Assembly (NCBI GenBank): GCA_003049485.1
Contig: PYST01000003.1
Span: forward strand, 124,001-188,000
Length of the DNA: 64,000 bases
Source: Ophioceras dolichostomum
Taxonomy: Eukaryota > Ascomycota > Sordariomycetes > Magnaporthales > Ophioceraceae
Direction: 5' to 3'
In this document: positions 54,601 to 64,000 of the stretch, one piece after another
Layout: each line of letters starts with the position of its first letter
How positions within the stretch are numbered: the stretch's first letter is position 1
Position numbers and translations under genes: made by a program
The notes under the pieces: generated by a model
What the model saw: the letters and a program-made list of their open reading frames with translations, nothing else
Told to the model about the DNA's origin: nothing
Databases searched by the model: none

Positions 54601-57600
54601 GGGCTACTCCGTAGCCTGTTCCGTGGAGATGGAGATCACCCATCGTGATTTGGAACCCCCCCCCCCCCCCCCCCNNNNNNNNNNNNNNNNNNNNNNNNNC
54701 CCCCCGCTGCTACTGAACATGCGCGTTGCCGGTGCTTGACAAATCTTGAGGTCGTTACTGATCGTGGTCGTATCATCACACTCCTCTGTACGAGCCTGTC
54801 TCGACAACAGGAGTTAGACGGCCACGGGGAAAAAGCAAGGGGAAACAGAGAGGGTCATTGAGGACCCTCCTGGCCATCCAGAGACTTCCCACTCCGGCTT
54901 CATCAACATGACTCTCCAAGCAGTCGGTCTCCTTCGTTTCGTGAGGCTCCGTGGTCAACAACCCGATCTCCGAGTTCCAGCCGCACTGGAGCCTGCTCGG
55001 TCATGGGCGGGAACTGGATGGGCGCAAGGGTCCACGCACTTCTCCTCGTGTGTTTCTTTCGTTGATTTCTATTTTGTCATCGTACATGTACATTGTCTTC
55101 CCGTCCCGCTCAGCCGACCCAACCTCACACCTCCTTCTCAACACATTCCCGCGCTTGCTGGCATGCAATATGCATGTTGGGTGTCAGCATCAGACCACTT
55201 TCTCGAGTGGACTGGGTGGACAGGAGTAGATCTACAATTACTACAGCACAATGGAGTGTTTCAGCAAGCCATTGGCAAGGAATTTTTTGGCGGCACAGCG
55301 AGGGGACCATAGGGAACTCGTCCCCGGGCGGCACAGGGCATGGCGCGGATCGGCCATTTCTCTCTCTCGATGGCATGGCTTGCCTGTCTGCTGGCCAGAT
55401 TGGCGCCTTCCTGAGGTGGCTTCCCATTTCCACGTGGCAAATCATGCTCCACTCCCGTCCGCTCTTCTCCGGTGCGGAATCCTTGTTCTGGTCGTTTCCC
55501 CTTGCCTCCCATTACGGAATTGATTGTCGTGTGTATCGCCGAGAAGGTCCAATGTTTTCTTTCCGTCGGAAGACCAGAGGCTCGATAATGTTAAAAACAG
55601 CACATAAGGGAGGGAGAGTGAGGACTTAGCAACGGGGGCTGTCAGTTCATGTCGGTAGGTACACGTACGCTGTCCTGCACAAGAACAGATAACTGTGCCT
55701 CCCAGGGGTGAAGAATGGGGCTAGATTCTGCCCGCTCGTTTTCCTGTTGGATGTTCTGGAGTCTGTCCTCAGACTCCTGCACGAGTATCCGATACATGCC
55801 TGATCTTGTGGGGCACCACGCGGTTGTGTTGGAAAGGATGGAGTGCATCCCGTGTTGGCTCGTGTTGACTCACTCTGAATGAGCTGCTAATAAACTTCTA
55901 GCGTGCGTGGGTGTCTCGTTGGGGGCTTACGTGCCTCAGAGGAACAGAGTCCGACGACGGGATGGGAAGTGATAAACACGGATAACCACGCTGTGCCGTT
56001 CTCGGCCACTCTGTCCGGCTTGGTGAACGGTGGGAGCGAGGAGGAGCGGGGAGTGGGAATGGAGGGGGCGTTATCGTTCTCTCCTCTCTCGCTGATCACT
56101 GTGAAAGCTTCCACCTGACAACACGTGTGAGCTGGGATGCCCTGACAACTTAAATTCACGAACCAGATAAGAGAGGTTCCTGAAATACACATATCGCATC
56201 AGGATCAGGTTGGCGAGCTCAGCCGGCCGAGCTCGGTATCTTAATTCTGGCTGCTAGTCAGGGCCAGTCAGTACGACAAATCAACTCAGCAGAACGGATT
56301 TCCCTCCCAGGAAGTCCTGTCCAGCTCCTCCCTCCTCCCTCCCCTACCACCATTGATCACGCAAGCAGCCTGTCAACCAAGCCAAAGAGTTGAGCTGCAT
56401 GGCTCGCTGAGATGCACCACGTGGACCATGAACGGCAAGATGGAGGGATGGAGGGACACAGTGCTGGAAATAAAACGGCTGGAAGGAAATCATCGAAGAG
56501 GGGGAGAGGGGAAGAATTGTGGGGAAGGGCCAGAGACTTGCATGGACAAGTTCTTGGTCCCCACGTGCCACACTCCAGCACAGAAGCTGGCTGGCTGGCC
56601 ACACACCACCCTCAATGCGCGACGAGATCGTGGCGCTTTCACCCCATTCCCTTTCGATTGTACCAGTACCTGTACCCCGACTCCTTCTGATTTCTGAGTT
56701 GTCTTCTGAGTTGTGATCTTGATTGCTAGAGTAGACCTACTATTATTCTGTAAGCACGAGAAGCCTCAAAAAGACATGGTGATCTAAGGGAAATTGCCAC
56801 GGCGTCTGAGTTTCGTCGCCAGCAGGCAGCACGTGTAAATTCCTCTGGGCAGCCAACCGGACCGCTCTAATGCAGAGGAAAAGTCTCGAGAGTTGCAGTA
56901 AAGCCGTCTGGTGCCTTTTACCAAATCAATTCATCCAGCCAATGGAGGACGGCCTGCCTAGACCTGCCAGATAAGTTGAAACGATCGCAGTAGTGCACAG
57001 TCCATGTCTAAGTCTAACTGAGATAGGCCAGCTGGCTGGCGGGAACACCCTCGCAGTGCACTAGCTGAAAGTGGCTTTTTATTTCGTTTTATTATCCGTT
57101 TTTTTGATAGCGGCAGAACGGGATGCGAAAATGTGCTGTGCTGCATTGATAGAGATCTAGTCCAGACTTCTAACGTACATACTACGGAGTACCTAGGTCA
57201 GTGGTCAGTGGTCAGCCGTCGTCAGCTATCGCCCGTCTGTCACCGCTGGCCCGGATGTATCCGTACGCCCATAACATTCGTTACAGCGCAGTTGCAGTAG
57301 CAGTGGAGGTCTTCGCTCGTTTTGTTAGGTGGTGTTTTCCACGAAAGAGCCGGCCGGGCAGCGGGCAAATAGGGCACAGCGGATGAACTGCCCACGTCCT
57401 GGCTGGCAAGGTTGGTAGGTCTTGCCTCCGCCGAGGTGGCCCGACAGAAGCAACAGAAGCGAGCGGAAGGCACAACCAGGGTGTGGAAAACTTGGCACTC
57501 TGTTGTCCCGGCGTCTGGACGAGAGGAAGCAAACGATTGAGAATTGCCCGGAAAAGAGGGGCCAGTCAGTTGTGTGATTCTGAATTTCTTCATACAAGTA

Positions 57601-60600
57601 AAAAGGCGTGGTCGTCTTTTTTCCCTCCTTTCACCACCATCTACGCCGCTATTTTGGATTGATTGAACCGACCCAGAGCTGTGAACGTTTGCCCGTTGCC
57701 GTTGCCGTTGCCTGCCGTTGCCGCTGACTCCCTGACGGCCCCGACTGAACGGATTGTCATACCAGACCGCCCACGCTGCCGGCATCGTGCACACACCGCG
57801 TGACACGGGTTCGTCGACACGCTCGTTCCCCTCCTTCTCAGCGAACGGGCCAAGCCAGAAACTCTCAGCCTACCAGCTATAGCAGGATTCTCGGCTTCCT
57901 TGCTTTTCACTATCGCCAATTTTCGGTCTCCTACGAGCGTATCCACCTAAGCAGAGGCCGAAGAGAGCGGTGAAGCAAGAGAAAGCAAATTTCAGAAGTC
58001 TCGGCAAGAGAGACAAGAGAGACAGTGGGCGGGCTGGAGGAAAAGACCAAAAGAGGAATCTATATTTGGGTCGGGCAAAAGAAGATCGAAACGTTTCGCG
58101 TCTTGCAAGGAGCCAGGATCCCCAACAAGGCGTGTCGACTCCTTTCGGCTCGAAATTTATCTGACTCACACTTGTGAATCGCGATCCAGGTCAGCATTAT
58201 CCCTTTTCCAACTCTCACAAACTTCATGCGGCACTCGCTCAGGGTCCGTCCATCCCGGATCCACGCCCACGTCCACCACACCCACGCCCATGCCCCTGGA
58301 GCGCCTTGCAAGTTGCAATGGCCGCTCCCGTTCCCGCTCCTTCTCATCATCGCCGTCGACCATTGCCGAACTGGGCCGTTTTCTAGAAGTTTTCTCGCAC
58401 AGCATCTGCCGCGTGAGCCTGGGAAGTCCCGGGCAAGCTGAGAATGCTTGGCGAACTACCTACTTCGTGGCAGAGGCGACAGTAGGTGACTGCTAAGAGA
58501 TGGTCGGCGAGATGCCCCCAACTTGTCGGCCCTACTTTTAGTCCTGGCTGGCTTGAACGCCAAAACGAAGACGGACTGGCTGGGCAATCGACAGTTTATT
58601 ATGAGGTCTTACCTGCACGCACCAAAGCGCTTATTAGCAACGGCGATCCGTCATAAAAGCATGGACATGACATGACGCCGGGCCTGTCTAGAGAAGGGCT
58701 GACACTGATGACAGGAACACAGGAACACAGGAACAGATCAACAAACGACGCTACGAAGGGAGGCATCTCAGAAATTATCAAGTGAAAGATATTCGCCCGA
58801 ATGATACCGGCCCGCGCTCGACACGGTCATTGGTGACCGTTCATTCCCCCACCACAACCAGGAGCTGAGGAACCAGACCAGACAGCTACAGCCATTGAGC
58901 CCAATCAGGAGCGAACCCATTCTCAGAACGGGACGAACGGGGCAACGGGGATCCCGAGAGAAGAAAGAAAAAAAAGAAGCCAGCTTTTCTTTATCGTGGG
59001 GGGACGCAGAAGCGAGATTCACGCAACTCAAACAGGCCTAGTAGCTGGGCAGAACCGCTCGATTCCTTCTCGTGAGGGAGGGCAAAAGAAAAAGAAGGGG
59101 AAAAAAAACAAAGGAGGAGCCGTTCGGAAATAAACTTGAGAACTGGGGTCGTTTTGCGGCGGATCCAGGGGGAACCGTATCGCGTGGCATGCCTGCCGGA
59201 CCGACCGACTATCCTCAGCCACGGACAGGAAACGCTCACCGCCAGAGCAAAGCTTCTTTTTCTCAGGCCTGAACAGGCCATTCATCTCTTAGCAAAGGTG
59301 CGTTCGTTCGTTGGTTCTGTTTGCTCATTTGCCTGTTTGCGCCTTTTCGTTTTCATGGCCTCTCCCAATTCCCCTACAGCGTTTAGCAGCAGCCACCAGT
59401 GAGGAGCCTGCATCAAATGATCCAACCCCCAACGTCCATCGTCGAAGTTAACTCGGCGCTACTCACTTGCGGACTGGAGCGGCCATGGACCGGGTTTTAG
59501 TGCCTTGGCTCACCATGGGAGGCCGTGGCAGGTCATGGTGAGATGCGACGGCGAGGACCAAGTGGGGATCGATCCTCTCTGGATTTCAGATTTCCATGCT
59601 TTTCCACACTCCACACATGAGCAGCACTGCTGCATCCATCAATATCGCCATTATCCCATCCACTACCAATCCACCACGCAATGCACCAGACATCGGGCGC
59701 CAGGCGCCGTACACGCCAGACACGCACACACACACACCCCCACCGCAAGTGCAATGCAGCGTTAGTGCAGCCCAACCCAGTCCACTGCGAGGATGAGCAA
59801 CGGCGTGGTGAACAGATGGCAGCGGCGGCGAGACACTGGAGACGAGAAAAGAGATTTTCTGCGACTCCATGATGAGCGACTCCATATTCCGTGTGTCGCA
59901 ACGTGGATATCGTGCCGCTCCACTCTCCACTTCTTCAAACTGCCTTTTCATCCCCGTAAAAATATCCTCAACAAAGACGGAAAGAAGAGTTCCAGAAAAG
60001 ACAGGGGTGGGAGTGCCACTTCCGTCAGAACAAAAAAAAATACAGAAAAAGGAGAAATGAGATTTAAAAATCATGCGCTATACCATTCCTGAAGTGGTAA
60101 TTTTCGACTATCAGCCCACCCGCCGTGGCACCGATAAGGAATATTGTTGGTGGCTGAAAGCGAGCAAGGCGAGGCGGGTGGTGTGTGTGGGAGACTTGGA
60201 AGGGGAGCACAGGAGAAAAGAGGTCCCGCAAACCGCAGCAGGCTGCTGCAGCACTGGACGCTTCAAAAGCGGGCATCAGCAAGCAGCCAGCATCATCAAA
60301 TCATGCCTCGGCGGCCCGCACCACACAACACGGGCAGGACGCACTGGGGAGCACCTGGGGTTGCAGCATGGCGTCCTCGTGGATGGCTAAGGGGTCCCAC
60401 ATGGAGCAATTCCACTGCGTGCGTGGTTGCAGGGGTTTGCAGCCCAAAACAGCTTGGTCTGATGGGAAAGATCCCTGAAAGCCACGCGCCGATCTTGTCG
60501 GGCTGTTGTGAGACTCTGGCGTGCCCACCCACCTCGACCCACCCACACCCCCTAACCCCTCCCCTCACCTCCTCTCCACCTCCTCGTTCTTTCTTTTCTT

Positions 60601-62081
60601 GGTCGTTTTTTGGCCCCCCCCCTCTTTGGAAAAGGAGGGAGTGAAATCACTGTAGCGGTACTTTGACAGGCAGCACAGTTCTGTTCTGTTCTGTTCAGTG
60701 CAGCTGCTCTTAGTGGTTCGGTCCCTGCGGCACTGCTGAAAGCCTGCCTAACCTGCGCTGCTGCTCAATTCCTGCCCTGCCCTGCCCTACCCTGGCCGTC
60801 CTCCCTCCCTCCCCTATTCGCGATTGCGCGCCGTTGAAATCCTTCGGACGTTCTCCTGCGAGCTCGCAACTCAGCAGGCCCTGCAATCCAGCCCAGCAGC
60901 ACAATTTGCCAACGATACCGATCAGTCCTGCCCTTTCGGGATCGCTGTTGGCTGACTGGACGCCACTCGCGAAGTACGTCCACCGTATTGTGCAAGTTTC
61001 TTTTTTCTTCTTCACACCCTTGAATGGTCGCACACGGCCGGTGCATTTCTTTGTGTGTTTTTGTTCCTCTTCTTTTTTTTTGTCGGGTCCCGGAGGTCTG
61101 TGGGCTAGGCTGGCAGCGCGTGTCACCACATCCCCGGCATGCATTTGTCCATCGACAACGACGAACGATAAAAGGAGGCGTCGCTGATCGTGTGTGGCAA
61201 CGCATGGAGCCTTTCCCTTCCTTTCTCTCTCAGTCAGATGCACACAAACATTCCATTTCACCTTGTTTGCCGTACTTCCCGTACTACTGCCTTTTTTCCC
61301 CCTTGCTCGCCGATATTGTCGGAAGCATGGAACTGCCCTGATGGAGAAGAAAAAGAAGAAGAATGACGATGGGACCGTGAATGGTCGGACGGCTGGTGGC
61401 AGTCCCACTGAAATCAAAATTGGGGCGTCCCTGTCTCGGGAATTGCAAGTGCGGGCGGGTGCGGTTCATGGGAGAGGAAGGGAGGCGTCCACTGCAAGCC
61501 ATGCTCATGTGCAGAGGAAGTACTGGTACCTCGACCCTGCCAAATGGCTGCCAAATGGATGCCGATCGCCTGGACCAGTTCTGCGGTCCTGCACCCTTGA
61601 TGCCTCCGCCCGTACACTACAGTACACTTCTGCCGCCCCTTTGCCCTACCTCCCGTGCAGCAGAGCACATTGGGCCTGGACTGAACCTGGGCCTTGACCT
61701 GCCTGCCCTGACGCCGCCCACCACCTTTCCATCTTGCTTCTGCCCAGAGAATCTCCGCCTGCTTTGCTGCTCCTCTCGTTACCAAAAACGAAATACCTGG
61801 CCGGCAGACCTGCCATTTGCAGGCCCCCGCCGATTTCTCGTTCGTTGTTGTCCACAACAATCCACAGTCCGCAGTCCACAGTTCACATCCACACTTTCCT
61901 CACACACGACTCCACACTCCACACCAGCGGCTTTTGTTCTTCTCGGCTTCCATCCATTCTTCTGTTCCTTTTTTTTATTTGAAGCACCCGGCGGCCATCC
62001 CACAGTCTGCACAGTTCTACGCAGTCCACACCTCTCTCTGGACGATTAGACTAACCTTTGCGGATGTATTGCCGCTGGTAG
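51690..62081. other. 10.4-kb stretch without a recognisable gene, upstream of flbA
   Basis: I read all frames and find no supported gene. The larger open frames (57240-57806, 60710-61417, 61381-62049) have biased composition, no domain, and overlap open frames in other phases. Visible structure: a C-run with a 25-base gap (54656-54705), an AGTACCTAGGT element (57188-57198), a GCCGTT hexamer run (about 57692-57724), three ACAGGAAC units (58711-58734), TTCTG and CCTGC pentamer runs (about 60678-60698 and 60770-60790), and pyrimidine-rich DNA near 61200-62050 as expected of a promoter. Most likely it is the long regulatory region and 5' leader of flbA plus unassigned DNA; noncoding RNA genes cannot be excluded. 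Confidence 0.5.
54656..54705. repeat. Poly-C tract with a 25-base assembly gap
   Basis: Nineteen C (54656-54674), 25 N (54675-54699), then six more C (54700-54705). The gap sits inside the homopolymer, so the sequence on the two sides may have been joined by scaffolding. Confidence 0.97.
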
Positions 62082-64000
62082 ATGGCAGCTGACTCCCACC
62101 TCTCCTCGTCCCGTTCTGCCCACCAACACGCCCAGAACGCCTTGTCGAGTGCTAAAACAAGACCCACCGCCACACCCACCACCGCCGTCGTCCTTGAGAG
62201 AGACGGTGCAAAACAGTCTCGTCCTTCACCCACCGCCGACTTCTCCCCTTCGTCCTCGCCATTGTCCCCAGCAGACGACACCAACAGCAACGGCAATTCC
62301 AGACAGCAGCAGTTGCAGCAATTCGCATCCGCCCAGTCTGGGCAGAGATCCACCAAGAGCGGAGGAAACATCTTCGCATTGGCTGCCGCCGCCATCGGCA
62401 TCGACAGGACCTTTACCGGCAGCACCGATCCCAAAATCCGCCCTAAGCAGTCCCTGAGCCGGCTTTCGGTTGTCCTCGACCTCCCCCCCGCGGCCGACCA
62501 GTCGTCCAGCCCCGAGAGGATCACCCACCAGCGGGCCGCCTCCAATTACTCGGCGACGTCCTCTCCTACACGCCTTAACACCTCAAAACTCCCCGACACG
62601 CCGCCCTCCAGTCAGGGTTCTCGGACTCTGAAGTCGCCGCCGTCGCAGCCCTACGTCGACACCGACCCGAATCGGCCTCCTCCTGTCCTCTTGCCCGCGC
62701 GGATAGACAACAAAATGCATCAAACATCCTCAAGGCTATTACGAATGACGGACGATGACCGGCCATTCACAAAGGTACGCAGTGTTCCCCCGCAATTCGC
62801 TCGCCTAATAAACGCCCAAGCATCTGTTCGGCGATTGGCTCTCCCGCCGCCGCGCAGTCCCGGCATTGTCTCGGCAATGCCTCGTTTACACAATCCACAT
62901 TGGGAGGCACCGGCTCGATTCGGGTTGCATGGAGAGGGCGAGAGAGGAGGACAGAACAAAAATGAGATGCGGACCTGTCCGGGCAAAGTGCTGACTTGAA
63001 ATCGGACGTAACAGGACTTCAAAGACCTATTTTCCACCTTGGTCGTCAGTCTCCTGCCGTTATCGGCACACCGCGTGCGATTGACCAAGGTCGAACACAC
63101 ATTCCTCTCCGAAGATGCCATCAACAACCTCGGCTCGTTGAAGTTTTCCCAGTCCAACCGCATGCCAGACCCCAAGGATCCGTCAAGGATCGTGACCACA
63201 ACGACGACCACCACCTTCTCCATGGCGAAGGATATGGCCCGCTCGATATGTCAACGGTTCCTGGAGGCGAGGTTCATCGAGTCGGCGGACGGAAAATACC
63301 AGCAGGTCTACACCATGAAGGGCTCAGTATGGCAGCTTACGCCCAAGGGCATCTGCATACTGGATCGGTTCTGCTCGAGGAACGGCATCCAGCAGAAGCA
63401 GGTGGGCGAGCTGATCGGGCAATCCCTGACCCACCTCGTCATCCTGGAACGTGACGGCCAGACGGACAAGTTGGTGACGGACCACGGCACAATCGAGGTG
63501 ATCTTCAGGAGATTTATCGGCGCCAACGGGCTCAACGTGAAGAGCAGCGTGAGCTCGGCCGACTCGGATTCGCTAAGCGACTACCGCGACGGCTTGACAG
63601 GCGTCAAGATGGCGGGCGAGCGCAAAGTCAACGGCAAAACCTACAGGGACACTTTCACGGGCAAGTCTGGAGCGGACTGGCTGATGGACTGCTGCACCAC
63701 GGTGGACCGGCGCGAGACGGTCGAGATCGCCTCACTCTTTGTGGAGTACGACCTGATTGAGCCTATCCAGCAGGACCGCCAGTACATCGCGCAGTTCCCG
63801 GGCTCCCAGCTGTTCCAGCCGACCAAGCACGCGATCTACCAGATGACTGCGCACGGCAGGGATCTCATCAACGGCTCGCTGGCAAGGGGACGCACTTCAG
63901 AGAGCGAAGCCACCCAGGTAGGCAGGGCGGGTATCGCGCGAGACTCAAACACGCAGCGGCTGGACAAGATCCTCAACGACGCGGCGCTCCGCCTCCTCTT
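62082..64000 (+). CDS. flbA: RGS protein FlbA/Rgs1 (DEP-DEP-RGS), N-terminal part
   Basis: Two exons are visible, 62082-62774 and 63015-64000, and the gene runs off the window inside the RGS domain; 559 full codons are seen. FlbA/Rgs1 is known to accelerate GTP hydrolysis by a G-alpha subunit and so control growth versus conidiation. The N-terminal 225 residues are Ser/Pro/Gln-rich and disordered. Exon 2 starts DFKDLFSTLVVSLLP and holds the first DEP-type module (FSMAKDMARSICQRFLEARF about 299-318, GSVWQLTPKGICIL), a conserved linker (ILERDGQTDKL, EVIFRRF, SSADSDSLSDY), the second DEP module (about 428-515, with TFTGKSGADWLMDCCTTVDR), then QRLDKILNDAALRLLF, the start of the RGS domain. The intron has a GTACGC donor and ACAG acceptor. 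A GTAGGC at about 63919 could mimic a donor, but the frame continues through it in a family-like way. Confidence 0.93.

Noticed and set aside
57240..57806. 188-codon minus-strand open frame
   Set aside because: No domain or coding bias; overlaps other open phases.
60710..62049. Open frames of 222 and 235 codons on opposite strands upstream of flbA
   Set aside because: Composition-driven, mutually overlapping, and located in the pyrimidine-rich promoter/leader region; at most upstream open frames.
1..64000. tRNA, rRNA, CRISPR array or transposon
   Set aside because: Reading for tRNA B-box-like sequences, terminal repeats and transposase or reverse transcriptase motifs gave nothing convincing; a tRNA covariance-model scan would be decisive and was not possible.

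Overview
The window is a piece of a nuclear chromosome from a filamentous ascomycete (Pezizomycotina, most likely a Sordariomycete). This rests on intron-bearing housekeeping genes with short introns (most 60-230 nt, GT...CTAAC...AG), GC-rich coding sequence with serine/alanine/glycine-rich insertions, spaced monocistronic genes, and a FlbA/Rgs1-type regulator with DEP domains. Three runs of N (1, 7 and 25 bases) all touch a tandem repeat or homopolymer, so the sequence is a draft assembly. I see no prokaryotic, plasmid, viral or CRISPR content and no recognisable transposon.

Layout, left to right. 1-4.5 kb: 3' end of NCA2, then the secretory Rab GTPase SEC4. 4.5-12.2 kb: an unrecognised arginine/proline-rich protein, an AFG2/SPATA5-type double AAA ATPase (ribosome biogenesis), and ALG5 (dolichyl-phosphate glucosyltransferase), whose single intron is almost filled by 22 perfect copies of a 14-bp repeat. 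12.2-24.1 kb: two long gene-poor stretches around one conserved hypothetical gene. 24.1-31.0 kb: PSY2 (PP4 regulatory subunit) and ERG1 (squalene epoxidase), tail to tail. 33.5-42.6 kb: a large mitochondrial PPR-like protein, the mitochondrial carrier MME1, IMP2 (inner-membrane protease) and ENP1 (bystin), the last two sharing a short divergent promoter. 43.2-51.7 kb: an unrecognised charged protein with a broken 3' part, CDC73 (Paf1 complex), an NmrA-like reductase and a small tail-anchored protein. 51.7-62.1 kb: about 10.4 kb without a recognisable gene. 62.1-64 kb: 5' part of an RGS-protein gene (flbA/rgs1), cut by the window end.

The genes do not form a pathway cluster. They are mostly independent housekeeping functions: vesicle traffic, glycosylation, sterol synthesis, ribosome maturation, mitochondrial maintenance, transcription elongation and G-protein signalling. 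I found no evidence of a novel multi-gene system. The most interesting signals are small-scale: the ALG5 intron minisatellite open in all six frames, a GC-AG intron in PSY2, introns whose branch point carries its own skipped AG, a stop-free 78-nt CDC73 intron, a gene with one stop codon and two neighbouring apparent frame changes, a dispersed TAGGTACCTA-type intergenic motif, and the two very long head-to-head intergenic regions.
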